From the IMG/VR virus record IMGVR_UViG_3300049440_000359, positions 1 to 20,485 of that record: a DNA stretch of 20,485 nt. One strand, 5' to 3'. Below the pieces are notes generated by a model. It worked only from the letters and a program-made list of their open reading frames with translations. It was not told the DNA's origin and ran no database searches. A program made the position numbers and the translations under genes. Source of the stretch: a virus. Positions 1 through 6,447 of the stretch are shown one piece after another. Positions within the stretch are counted from its first letter, which is position 1, and every line of letters starts with the position of its first letter.

Positions 1-452
1 GATAGCGTATAGGTGATCGAGGCCGAGGCCACCAACTCGTAGCCCAGGTACGAGCCCCATGGCCCGTGCCGCACCAGTCCCGCGCCTAGCGTGCGGATGC
101 CCTGCGCGGTTCCTGCCGTGTCAGTCTGCAGTACTGACGGGTCGTTAGCCGAGACACCGGGAGCAGCGCCCGTGACTGTGGCCGGTATGGTGTTCTGCGA
201 TACCAGCCGGGCCGTGAACGTTTTGGGGCCGGCCGTGACCTGCGGGAAATGCACGAGGTCCCAGCTGCCGTATCCGTCTCCGGTGGTCAGGTAGAAATCA
301 GCAGTGCCCGATGCCGCGGTGACCTGCAGGGTAACGACCAGCTCGCTGAACCGGTCTAACTCCGGCTCGAACGCCGGCGCGGAAAAGTTGGCGGTCTTGG
401 TAACGGCACTGGCGAGCAGGACATGGAATACATCTCGTTGGGTTCTTCCCAT
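1..452 (-). CDS. Phage structural protein, truncated by left window edge
   Basis: The minus-strand frame opens at an ATG (450-452) and stays open to base 1, giving at least 150 residues, so the 3' end lies outside the window. A GGAGG sits four bases before the ATG, a clear ribosome binding site. The product starts MGRTQRDVFHVLLASAVTK and is rich in Thr, Val, Ala and Gly with alternating hydrophobic residues, as in beta-rich virion proteins. There are no cysteines and no membrane segment. It follows the capsid gene and the 169 aa gene in the same direction, the place where head-completion, neck or tail genes start in such modules. I do not recognise the family. A structural role is inferred from position and composition. 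Confidence 0.7.
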   Translation of the reverse strand, partial: MGRTQRDVFHVLLASAVTKTANFSAPAFEPELDRFSELVVTLQVTAASGTADFYLTTGDGYGSWDLVHFPQVTAGPKTFTARLVSQNTIPATVTGAAPGVSANDPSVLQTDTAGTAQGIRTLGAGLVRHGPWGSYLGYELVASASITYTL

Positions 453-501
453 TTTGCCTCCGGTTTTGAGGGGCAGAAGCCGGTAAGCTCCTGCCCTTCT
501 G

Positions 502-1011
502 CTAGCCCATGCGTTTGAACTCGCACGTGATGACCACGTTGGCCGCGGCGGTCGTCGCGCTGGGCGCCCACATAGCGAGTTCGTCGCCGTCCGCGAATTG
601 CGAATTGGCAGCGGTCGCGTGGAGCACGCCGTTCTGGTTGGTGTCCGCCGGCTGCGTTAGATCGAAGGCCGTCGCCAGACACGGCAGGCCCGACGCCTTA
701 GCCGTGCCGGACGGGACCTTCGTCGGCATGACGGTGCCGGCCGACCCAGCCGTCTCGTGCCGCTCCCGGGCCGAGGTAAGCTGCCAGACGGGACCGGTGG
801 CGCTCGCGCCGGTCGGGTCCCGCGGAATGTTGATCGCCGGGAAAATGTAGACGCCGCCGTAATTCGTCGATGTGGCCGCGTCCGCTCCCTTCAGGACGAA
901 CTGAACGGTTAAGCGGGAGAGCCCGACCTCGCCTCCGCCTCTGCGCTGCGCGGTCGAGCCGGGAACCTGGGAGGTGCGTTGACTGCCGAAACGGGTTTCG
1001 CCTCTCGCCAT
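502..1011 (-). CDS. Putative virion protein downstream of the major capsid protein
   Basis: 169 residues. The ATG lies only three bases after the capsid stop codon and no Shine-Dalgarno is visible, so translation is probably coupled to the capsid gene. The N-terminus is basic (MARGETRFGSQR). The remainder is Ala/Thr/Val-rich and beta-like, with a Gly/Tyr stretch (NYGGVYIFPA) near residues 50-60 and the ending VVITCEFKRMG. No catalytic motif, signal peptide or helix is apparent. Genes directly after the capsid gene commonly encode decoration, head-tail joining or tail proteins. I cannot choose between these. The open frames in the other phases over this interval show no independent coding signals. 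Confidence 0.7.
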   Translation of the reverse strand: MARGETRFGSQRTSQVPGSTAQRRGGGEVGLSRLTVQFVLKGADAATSTNYGGVYIFPAINIPRDPTGASATGPVWQLTSARERHETAGSAGTVMPTKVPSGTAKASGLPCLATAFDLTQPADTNQNGVLHATAANSQFADGDELAMWAPSATTAAANVVITCEFKRMG

Positions 1012-1014
1012 AAC

Positions 1015-1938
1015 TTAGGCCCCCGGATTTCCATAGATCCCGCGCCAGCCGTAAAACCCGAAATCGGCGCGGTACCGCATGTACACGTAGCCGACCTCGT
1101 TCTTCTCGAGGTAATCGGACTTGGTGTAGGGCTGCTTGCGCCACAGCCACATGGTTTCGGTGTCGTTCGGAGGAGCGACTAAGAACCAGGCGTCCGGGTC
1201 GGTCAGGAACGACCAGATGATCGGGTCGATCGTGCCGCCGTTCTCGGTGTACTTGAAGGCGTTCGTTGCGCGGTTGGCGGTGTCCGAGCGGTCCTGAGAT
1301 TTCAGGATCTCGTACGCGTTCCAGCGATTGCTGGGATGGATCAGCACGTTGGGAGTCGGCAAGAGCTGCAGAAAACCCTCGTGCGTTTTGGTGACTTCCC
1401 AGTCGGTCATGGCCAGCTCGAGAGAGGTGATGTCGAGGTCCGCGGCGGTGCCGAGGTTGGTCTGCGTGCCGCCGGCTTTCACTAACGGGTGGATGGCGGA
1501 GCACAGAGGCTGTCCGTCCGGGCCGGGGTAGTTGGTGCCGTCGAAGGCGTTGTTGTAGACGCTGGCTCCCTGGATCTCGATCGTCTGGTTGATCGAGTTG
1601 GCGAGAGCAACTGCGCGCTTCGAGATGATGCCGACCTGGTCGTCTTCGACCAGCTCCTGCGAGGCCGCGATGCCCAAGCCGAACTTGGCCGGCTTGAACG
1701 TCTTGTTGTAACCCTGTACGAAGGTATCTACCGGGGTGTCCGCGCCTTCGTTGATCTTGCTTGCGAGTCCTACGCCGGCCATCTGCGAGAACTGCTCGAT
1801 CATGCGGTTGGTGGTGTCGGTGTTCAACAGCTTGGCGTATAGCTGCTGCTTCTGGTTGTAGGTTTTCCAGATCTTGGCGTTGAGCGCCGGCAGCATCGTG
1901 GTGTCGAAGAAGTCGGAGAAATTGCCGCGAATCATCAT
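1015..1938 (-). CDS. Major capsid protein (HK97-fold type)
   Basis: 307 residues, the expected size for a small HK97-fold capsid subunit without a large N-terminal delta domain. Features seen: an N-terminal helical arm (FFDTTMLPALNAKIW), a central helix (SQELVEDDQVGIISKRAVALANSI) and an A-domain-like segment, LPTPNVLIHPSNRWNAYEIL, where P-x-V-L-I-x-P followed by a helix is typical of phage and Mu-type major head subunits. Near the C-terminus it carries YVYMRYRADFGFYGWRGIYG, rich in aromatic residues. It directly follows the decoration-like gene (two-base gap) and is downstream of portal and scaffold-like genes, the classical head-module order. Fold assignment rests on motif and context; a structure prediction would settle it. 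Confidence 0.85.
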   Translation of the reverse strand: MMIRGNFSDFFDTTMLPALNAKIWKTYNQKQQLYAKLLNTDTTNRMIEQFSQMAGVGLASKINEGADTPVDTFVQGYNKTFKPAKFGLGIAASQELVEDDQVGIISKRAVALANSINQTIEIQGASVYNNAFDGTNYPGPDGQPLCSAIHPLVKAGGTQTNLGTAADLDITSLELAMTDWEVTKTHEGFLQLLPTPNVLIHPSNRWNAYEILKSQDRSDTANRATNAFKYTENGGTIDPIIWSFLTDPDAWFLVAPPNDTETMWLWRKQPYTKSDYLEKNEVGYVYMRYRADFGFYGWRGIYGNPGA

Positions 1939-1940
1939 GG

Positions 1941-2486
1941 TTAGATACCTGCCTTTTGGTCCGCTCCGACCAGGTTATTGAAGGTGACTTCTACGCGGGC
2001 AAATGCTGCCGCCACGTTGTCGGGAGACTCCCACAGCTTGCGTACCTTGAGATCCCACGTGTTGGTTATCGCGAGCGTGCTCTCGTCCAATTGGTGTTTG
2101 GAGAGCTTGAGGGAGGGGTTGCCTGCGGTCAGTTTGATCTTGGCGCACAGACTGAGTGAGGCGGGAACTAAGAAGATGGCGCCGGTGCCGTCTCCCTGTG
2201 TCAGGAAAACCGCTCCGCCGTCGCCGAGAACTACGAGGTGATCGGTCGCGGTCGAAGCCGCGCCCCAGATCAGGTTGACTCCCAGCACCGGCGTGCTGCC
2301 GGGTGAGATGGCTGCGTCTATGCATGCGGTGGGCTTGGTGCCTGCCGCTGCGTGAGTAACTGCGTCGTTGATGAACAGGGCAGTCCCGTAGCCCGCCAAT
2401 TTGTGGGCCGCGACCGCTTCTACCTGCCCGCCGGCCATCGTCCGCATGAGCGGACGGAACCCGAACGGGTTATTTACATTTGCCAT
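1941..2486 (-). CDS. Capsid decoration/stabilising protein-like
   Basis: 181 residues starting MANVNNPFGFRPLMRTMAGG, an N-terminus I recognise from a family of small phage virion proteins encoded just before the major capsid gene (pattern MAN-x-N-x-PFGFRP). It continues with a beta-rich domain (ALFINDAV, PVLGVNLIWG, AVFLTQGDG). GGAG six bases before the ATG supports the start. The gene follows the non-coding repeat region and is separated from the capsid gene by two bases, so the two are very likely co-translated at high level. The role as a capsid-associated or decoration protein comes from family resemblance and position. A head-fibre role cannot be excluded. Confidence 0.7.
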   Translation of the reverse strand: MANVNNPFGFRPLMRTMAGGQVEAVAAHKLAGYGTALFINDAVTHAAAGTKPTACIDAAISPGSTPVLGVNLIWGAASTATDHLVVLGDGGAVFLTQGDGTGAIFLVPASLSLCAKIKLTAGNPSLKLSKHQLDESTLAITNTWDLKVRKLWESPDNVAAAFARVEVTFNNLVGADQKAGI

Positions 2487-2629
2487 TCTTCGCTCCTATT
2501 TGAGTTGGGGAACAATTGCCTCAAGGGAGCGAAGACTTCGACGTCTGAGGTGATCCGTCCTCGGCGTTCCGGGGGGCTGTTTTAGGCCACAATGAAACGC
2601 ACTGGCTTCGCAGGGGTGTTACTTACTGA

Positions 2630-2806
2630 CTAGTTACTAACTTCGCGTAATTCGCTGGCTTCGGCTTTTAACTGCTGCTTCAGTTTGGCCTCTGCACAAC
2701 GGGCACAGAACTTACCGCAGCTTCCGTTCCAGCGGTCAAAGACTTCTTTGCTGGCGCGTTTGGGACACGCCGCGCACTTGACCTGAAGATATTTGAGATA
2801 GGCCAC
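2630..2806 (-). CDS. Small zinc-finger protein, start uncertain
   Basis: About 58 residues if the GTG at 2804-2806 is used. Sequence: VAYLKYLQVKCAACPKRAS, then WNGSCGKFCARCAEAKLKQQL and a Lys/Glu-rich helix. CxxC near residue 11 and CGKFCARC near residue 30 look like a small treble-clef or zinc-ribbon motif, common in phage accessory proteins. The same frame stays open upstream to 3070, but that part is only translated repeats (EAAG, GSCG, KLR) and is unlikely to be protein. No good Shine-Dalgarno is seen before GTG. One exact copy of the 11-base interspersed repeat (2715-2725) falls inside the second zinc-binding segment and encodes GSCG, so the repeat family and this gene have become entangled. 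Confidence 0.45.
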   Translation of the reverse strand: MAYLKYLQVKCAACPKRASKEVFDRWNGSCGKFCARCAEAKLKQQLKAEASELREVSN

Positions 2807-3149
2807 AACGTCGTTCTTGACCCGCAGCTTCCGGTGCGTGCGTTCTACCGTGCTCCCGCAGCTTCCAGACTTCGCAAACCCCGCAGCTTCCGAGCCAATC
2901 CGGCGGCACCGCAGCTTCCACGGTGACGGGCATGCCGCAGCTTCCCGCACATCGCAAAGGCGTCCCGCAGCTTCCCGGCCAGTTGGGCACCACCCGCAGC
3001 TTCTACCGGTGAACTGCCCCGCAGCTTCCGCGACCAGGCGGGCCGCATGCCGTAGCTTCCCGGTGGCCAAGCGAACAGCCCGCAGCTTCCGGCAATTCGG
3101 TCCGCCTGCCCGCAGCTTCCTGTCTTCCGAACCTGGTCCCGCAGCCGCC
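2715..3149 (-). repeat. Interspersed 11-base repeat array, copy A (GGAAGCTGCGG)
   Basis: On the plus strand the unit reads CCGCAGCTTCC, often with a further C in front. Copies start at 2715, 2822, 2856, 2881, 2909, 2935, 2965, 2994 (last base T), 3019, 3050 (GTAG variant), 3080, 3110 and 3139 (degenerate, joined to the head element). From 2822 on, start-to-start spacing is 34, 25, 28, 26, 30, 29, 25, 31, 30, 30 and 29, so spacers are 14-23 bases and none resembles another. In the three minus-strand frames the unit encodes GSCG, EAA(G) or KLR, and all three appear among neighbouring copies. The array therefore keeps no reading frame. Function unknown; it fills most of a gap in an otherwise tight operon. 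Confidence 0.9.
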
Positions 3150-3279
3150 GGTAAAAATTCAGTGGAAGCTTACGCGGCTGCCGCGGCCTAATGCGCGGAT
3201 ATCGCGTACGTTTAGCAGCTTTCCGCGGACGTTCGGGCCGGCAAGCGTGCCCGACGGTGACCGCGCTGCGCCTGACGGT
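3138..3279 (-). repeat. Conserved head block of repeat element, copy A
   Basis: This block aligns without gaps to 18781-18922 at about 108 of 142 identical positions (counted by eye). Both copies are in the same orientation, with the short-repeat array on the low-coordinate side. Mismatches fall 11, 12 and 11 on the three codon positions of the minus-strand frame that is open in both copies, so nothing suggests purifying selection on protein. That frame gives similar peptides (RKAAKRTRYPR against RKAVKRTGYSR), but copy B meets a stop where copy A reads Tyr. Each copy can form a GC-rich hairpin (CGCG arms near 3183-3198 here). Best read as a non-coding DNA or RNA element. Confidence 0.8.
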
Positions 3280-3300
3280 GGCGCTCAAGTCCTATTCTGC

Positions 3301-3332
3301 GGGTTGTGGGTTATGGGGTGATGGGTGATGGG
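3301..3332 (+). repeat. G-tract heptad repeat (telomere-like)
   Basis: Five G-runs on the plus strand: GGG TTGT GGG TTAT GGGG TGAT GGG TGAT GGG. The period is 7 bases with one extra G. The pattern satisfies the usual G-quadruplex rule of four or more G3 runs with short loops. It lies between the head block and the second short-repeat cluster. Related tracts with the same period occur at 8612-8642 and 11542-11565 with the G-rich strand inverted. Confidence 0.85.
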
Positions 3333-3352
3333 CAGGCCACCCTGTGCATATC

Positions 3353-3480
3353 CCGCAGCTTCCATTTGTTGCAGCATCCCGCAGCTTCCAGGCACAAACA
3401 CCCGACGTGTGCCCGCAGCTTCCTGATCAAGGTCATCTACCCCGCGGCTTCCGCTATACCCGCATTGTCCCGCAGCTTCC
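3353..3480 (-). repeat. Second cluster of the 11-base repeat
   Basis: Five units of CCGCAGCTTCC (plus strand) start at 3353, 3379, 3413, 3442 (GCGG variant) and 3470. Spacing is 26, 34, 29 and 28 bases, the same range as the main array. The last unit ends 13 bases from the stop codon of the 198 aa gene at 3494. Between 3280 and 3352 only the G-tract heptads are seen; no gene is supported there. This cluster makes copy A a head block with arrays on both sides. Confidence 0.88.
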
Positions 3481-3493
3481 GCTGCCATCATAT

Positions 3494-4090
3494 CTAATCG
3501 GCCACGGCTGTTCTGCCGCCCTCTTCGAGGTACTGTTGCTTGACCTGCCCGAGCAGCTTGTTGCCGTGCTCCCGTACGGCCTTGTTGCGGGCCACGGCTA
3601 CCGACTCCGGCATCATGGCAAGAAACTGATTCCGGACTTTGACCTGCTTGCCGTCCGCGTCGAGCACCGGCACCCAGCCGCGCATACCGCGCCGGTCGAC
3701 TACAGACGGCGACAGGAACCGTCCACGCATGCCGGGCGGGATGTGCTCGGCCATCGCTTCCTTCATCGGGTTCGGCGCGTCCGACAGCGTCATGCCGAGA
3801 TCGACCACCGCGTCTTTGCGGTGCTCGAGTGCCTTGCTGAACTCGTCGCGCGTGACCCGTGCCGCTGATTCGCTCTTGCCCTCGTTAGCCTCGGCGATGC
3901 CTTCGTCGGTCTGCTGGTACAGGATGCGTCCCTGAGCCTCGATCGGCATATCCGACACCAGCACACCGCCCACATGCAGATCGAGCACCGGGTTTGCCGG
4001 GAAGTCGTCAGGCGGGGTGCGCGTCAGCACCGGGCTATCGCCGATGCCTGCGGCTTCTGCGCCGGTATCAAACTGTTTCTTGTTTGGCAT
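3494..4090 (-). CDS. Hypothetical phage head-module protein
   Basis: 198 residues starting MPNKKQFDTGAEAAG. GGAGGAG lies seven bases before the ATG, and the stop codon of the upstream scaffold-like gene abuts the ATG with no gap, so the two are co-translated. The protein is hydrophilic and mostly helical, with an acidic middle (EGIAEANEGKSESAARVTRDEF) and a basic helix near the C-terminus (ARNKAVREHGNKLLGQVKQQYLEEG). No catalytic motif, cysteine pair or membrane segment is visible. Position between scaffold-like and decoration genes suggests a head-assembly or internal head protein. The first residues resemble those of the preceding gene (MPN), but the rest is unrelated. Family not recognised. 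Confidence 0.75.
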   Translation of the reverse strand: MPNKKQFDTGAEAAGIGDSPVLTRTPPDDFPANPVLDLHVGGVLVSDMPIEAQGRILYQQTDEGIAEANEGKSESAARVTRDEFSKALEHRKDAVVDLGMTLSDAPNPMKEAMAEHIPPGMRGRFLSPSVVDRRGMRGWVPVLDADGKQVKVRNQFLAMMPESVAVARNKAVREHGNKLLGQVKQQYLEEGGRTAVAD

Positions 4091-4939
4091 TTATCGTCTC
4101 CTCCGCATGCCGTCCGTTTTCTTCTTCTCAGTCAGGAATTCCTCGTTGGTGATTCCCATCTGCTTGACCAACTGCTTCGCCTGCGGGCCGAGGCTGTCGT
4201 CGGGGTCTTCGAGCGGTGCGCGTCCGGGCCGGTTATCCTGTGCCGCTACGCGGGCACGCCGGTCGGTCTCCACGCGGTCGTACTCGTCGCCGTCGTCGCC
4301 GTCGTCCTTTTTGCTGCGCGCCTCCATCGCCAGGCGGGACTTGGCCGCTTTGGCCGCGGCGAACAGAGTTGCCGGCGATTTTTTCGCCTGCGGATCGAAC
4401 GCAATCAGCTCCTGAAACTCTTCCGCCGTCGCGCGGAACAGAGCGGACTTGTTGTCGGCCAGTTCCGGGAATTTCGTCATCAGCTGCGAGTCGGTCGAGA
4501 TCTTGCCGCGCTCCACATCGACCGTGCGCCGGGCTACCTTCGCCGCGATCTCGGCGACCTGCTGCGCGTTGACGTACCCCTCGGTGGCCTTGGCCACCAG
4601 AGCCTGGATGGCGCGCGGTCCTTTACTGATCGCCTCGAGCCACTTGTCGGGGTCATGGAAGATGGCTTCGTCTACGTCCGACGTGCCGGTGACTGCCGGC
4701 GGCAGCAAGTCGGATGTCTCGATCGGGTCTTCTTCTTCGGCTGGCGCAGCTTGCTGCGGGTGCCCGTTGCCATTGCCGCGGGCGCGGTCTGCCCAGAACC
4801 GTTCGCTGGCGCGGGCCTCGCCGAGCTCGCGCTCCATGCGGGCCAGCTCGGCTTTCGATACGGTGACGGTTTCCGCCTGGCCTTTCGGCGCTGCGGGCTG
4901 GTCTACTGCCTCGTTGTCGAGGACGTCTTCATTAGGCAT
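4091..4939 (-). CDS. Scaffold-like head assembly protein
   Basis: 282 residues, highly charged and predicted almost wholly helical. Residues about 25-50 form a short coiled coil (SKAELARMERELGEARASERFW). A disordered Gly/Asn/Gln/Glu-rich linker follows, then a helical centre with repeated Ala/Lys/Glu, an acidic run (KKDDGDDGDEYDR) and a basic C-terminus (EKKKTDGMRRRR). An acidic helical body with a basic tail that can bind the capsid is the usual design of phage scaffolding proteins, and the gene lies between portal and capsid, where scaffold genes normally sit. The ATG directly follows the stop codon of the zinc-ribbon gene. No protease motif is seen. The scaffold role is inference. Confidence 0.65.
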   Translation of the reverse strand: MPNEDVLDNEAVDQPAAPKGQAETVTVSKAELARMERELGEARASERFWADRARGNGNGHPQQAAPAEEEDPIETSDLLPPAVTGTSDVDEAIFHDPDKWLEAISKGPRAIQALVAKATEGYVNAQQVAEIAAKVARRTVDVERGKISTDSQLMTKFPELADNKSALFRATAEEFQELIAFDPQAKKSPATLFAAAKAAKSRLAMEARSKKDDGDDGDEYDRVETDRRARVAAQDNRPGRAPLEDPDDSLGPQAKQLVKQMGITNEEFLTEKKKTDGMRRRR

Positions 4940-5287
4940 TTAACGCAATCCTGCTTTGTATCCGAACTCCGTAGGGCCATACAGCTCCTTCCGTTTCTTC
5001 ACGTACTTGGCGTCGCACGCCAGGCACATCATCCGGTAGACGCCGTTTTCCATATGGCACACCATGCGGTTCTGGCCGATTGCCCGCAGCGTGTCCCACG
5101 GCGTGTGACACTCGCTGCACTCGGTCGGAGGCGTGCCCGTGGCCAGCGCGTGCAGTGCCTCCTCGTGCCGGTGGAAGCAGTCGACACACTGACTAAAGCC
5201 GGTGTGCCGGATCATGTCGTACGGACTGCGGAACCGCCGGCAGGACGGGCAAATCTCGGCTACGTGTACCGCTGCCGGTGCGGTCAT
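4940..5287 (-). CDS. Double zinc-ribbon protein
   Basis: 115 residues with four CxxC pairs: CPSC (about residue 13), CVDC (about 34), CSEC (about 57) and CLAC (about 88), plus extra Cys/His between them. This suggests two zinc ribbons in tandem. The C-terminus is basic (KYVKKRKELYG). AAAGAGG a few bases before the ATG is a plausible ribosome site. It is the first minus-strand gene after the plus-strand toxin-antitoxin cassette, so this segment of the operon may restart transcription in the 61-base divergent gap 5288-5348. Zinc ribbons of this kind bind nucleic acid or protein partners; no enzyme domain is present. Exact function unknown. Confidence 0.75.
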   Translation of the reverse strand: MTAPAAVHVAEICPSCRRFRSPYDMIRHTGFSQCVDCFHRHEEALHALATGTPPTECSECHTPWDTLRAIGQNRMVCHMENGVYRMMCLACDAKYVKKRKELYGPTEFGYKAGLR

Positions 5288-5312
5288 AAAACCTCTTTAG
5301 TACTCTGGTACC

Positions 5313-5342
5313 TTGCTGCTATTCCGCGTGACGGCATAGAAT
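5313..5342 (+). promoter_or_regulatory. Candidate promoter of the toxin-antitoxin cassette
   Basis: TTGCTG (5313-5318) and TAGAAT (5337-5342) are separated by 18 bases and resemble sigma-70 -35 and -10 boxes. The ATG of the DUF433 gene starts only seven bases after the -10 box and has no Shine-Dalgarno, so the transcript could be leaderless. Placement in a divergent gap supports a promoter. Hexamer matching alone is weak evidence. Confidence 0.4.
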
Positions 5343-5348
5343 AAAGCT

Positions 5349-5585
5349 ATGGCCCCTTCTAATCAAGTGATCGTCAGTGATCCGGAACTTATGGGCGGCA
5401 CGCCGTGCTTCCGTGGCACGCGCGTACCGTTTGAAAACCTGATCGACTACCTCGAGAGCTATGAAGCTCTGGATGAATTTCTAGATAACTTTCCATCGGT
5501 TACTCGCGAAGAAGCGATTGCGGCGCTCGAGCACGCGAAAGACTTAGTTCTTGCGGAGGCGCACGCTGAAACTACTTCTCGATGA
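5349..5585 (+). CDS. DUF433-family antitoxin
   Basis: 78 residues. The motif GGTPCFRGTRVPFENLIDYLE followed by EFLDNFPSVTREEAIAALEHA is the hallmark of DUF433 proteins, small winged-helix-like proteins usually encoded directly before a PIN-like DUF5615 gene and thought to be the DNA-binding antitoxin of the pair. That is the arrangement here: the stop codon overlaps the start of the next gene. There is no Shine-Dalgarno before the ATG and a -10-like box ends seven bases upstream. The cassette runs opposite to the phage operon, as expected for an autonomously expressed moron. By family analogy it binds and neutralises the partner and represses its own promoter. Confidence 0.9.
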   Translation: MAPSNQVIVSDPELMGGTPCFRGTRVPFENLIDYLESYEALDEFLDNFPSVTREEAIAALEHAKDLVLAEAHAETTSR

Positions 5586-5895
5586 ATGTCTGCCGACCGC
5601 TCTGAGACGGCGCTTTCGTGAGCACGAGTGCTGTACGGTGCGTGAGATGGGCTGGGCCGGTAAGAAGAACGGCGCGCTCCTGGATCTTGCTATCAGCGAG
5701 CAGTTTGATGTTTTGATCACCGCCGACAAAAACATAGAGCATCAACAGAACTTCGCGGGCCGCAAGATAGCCTTGCTCGTACTCGGGGCGCATTCGACGA
5801 AGATAAAAGATTTGCTGCCGCTCCTTCCGGCTGCTCGTACCGCGCTCGATCGTCTACAGCCTGGAACTGTCGTGCGCGTGGCCGCGAAATCTTAA
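5551..5895 (+). CDS. DUF5615 PIN-like toxin
   Basis: Up to 114 residues. The core KLLLDECLPTALRRRF ... HECCTVREMGWAGKKNGALLDLA ... DVLITADKNIEHQQN is typical of DUF5615 PIN-like nucleases, with acidic residues in LLDE, in LLDLA and in TAD forming the likely metal site. Start choice: TTG at 5551 has no ribosome site. A CTG at 5566 gives the family's usual first residues (M)KLLLDE and has GGAGG six bases upstream, so CTG may be the true start. The frame overlaps the antitoxin gene by 20-35 bases, pointing to translational coupling. The likely target is RNA, by PIN-family knowledge. The pair would act as an addiction or phage-defence module in the prophage. Confidence 0.85.
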   Translation: MRRRTLKLLLDECLPTALRRRFREHECCTVREMGWAGKKNGALLDLAISEQFDVLITADKNIEHQQNFAGRKIALLVLGAHSTKIKDLLPLLPAARTALDRLQPGTVVRVAAKS

Positions 5896-5896
5896 A

Positions 5897-6199
5897 ATGC
5901 CCAAATCACCAAGAACTCTGCCGCCAACTCACCCTGGCGCAATCCTGCTCGAAGACCTACAGGATTGCGGAGTCAGTATTAACGGTCTGGCTCGTGCCAT
6001 TGGCGTGTCGCCTAGCCGCATCAGCCAGCTCGTGAACGGGAAACGCGACATTACCGCAGACACTGCCGTGCGGCTTGCCCGTTACTTTGGCTGCTCGGCG
6101 CAGTACTGGCTGAACCTTCAGAATCATTTTGATCTGGAATCTGTGGCTGATCGGCAAAGCATCGAAAGCCACGTCGTCCCGTATAAGAAGAGCGCCTAA
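5897..6199 (+). CDS. higA: HigA-family XRE antitoxin
   Basis: 100 residues. It begins PKSPRTLPPTHPGAILLEDL, the HigA-family lead-in (P-x-HPG-x-x-L), followed by a helix-turn-helix (SINGLARAIGVSPSRISQLVNGKRDITADTAVRLARYF) and the family tail AQYWLNLQNHFDLE. The ATG comes one base after the stop of the PIN-like gene, so it is the third gene of the cassette. HigA normally pairs with a RelE-fold HigB toxin encoded just before it; no HigB is present and the preceding gene is the PIN-like one. It may serve as an added transcriptional repressor of the cassette or be an orphan. Its last four bases overlap the end of the convergent minus-strand gene. Confidence 0.9.
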   Translation: MPKSPRTLPPTHPGAILLEDLQDCGVSINGLARAIGVSPSRISQLVNGKRDITADTAVRLARYFGCSAQYWLNLQNHFDLESVADRQSIESHVVPYKKSA

Positions 6200-6432
6200 A
6201 GGCCACCGATTCCGCCGCCGCCCCGTGAGCGTCCGCCCGGCGGTGCCGACTCCATCATTGCCGCAATCTTCTTCCAAGCCGGTGTACCGGCACCCGCCAG
6301 CGGCATGCGTCCCTGCTTCCGCTTTTTGGCGGCCTGCACTTCACCGAAGCTCGGGCCGCCCGGCGCTCCCGGAGGGGGCGAAGCCGCCTGTAACGGTAGC
6401 GGTCCTGCTGCACCTCGTTTTGGCCATGCCAT
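6196..6432 (-). CDS. Small Pro/Gly-rich hypothetical protein
   Basis: 78 residues. AAAGGAG lies about eight bases before the ATG, a strong ribosome site. The sequence is low in complexity: MAWPKRGAAGPLPLQ, a Pro/Gly segment, a Lys/Arg patch (AAKKRKQGR), then a Pro/Gly/Arg-rich C-terminus with a Gly run (SRGGGGIGGL). No domain is recognised. It is the last minus-strand gene before the convergent toxin-antitoxin cassette, with a 4-base overlap at their 3' ends. No intergenic terminator fits there, so opposing transcripts would run into each other. Possibly a minor virion or linker protein; function unknown. Confidence 0.6.
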   Translation of the reverse strand: MAWPKRGAAGPLPLQAASPPPGAPGGPSFGEVQAAKKRKQGRMPLAGAGTPAWKKIAAMMESAPPGGRSRGGGGIGGL

Positions 6433-6447
6433 ATCGTTGTTCTCCTT

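Noticed and set aside
2845-3288. 147-residue minus-strand protein over the array and head block
   Set aside because: It is composed of translated repeats in mixed frames; mismatches with copy B show no codon-position bias, and copy B has a stop in the matching frame.
2822-3480. CRISPR array
   Set aside because: The repeat is only 11-12 bases, spacers are 14-23 bases and vary in length, the repeat sequence is degenerate in places, and no cas genes are present.
3974-5344. 456-residue plus-strand frame
   Set aside because: Antisense to three tightly coupled minus-strand genes with ribosome sites; no recognisable domain in its translation.
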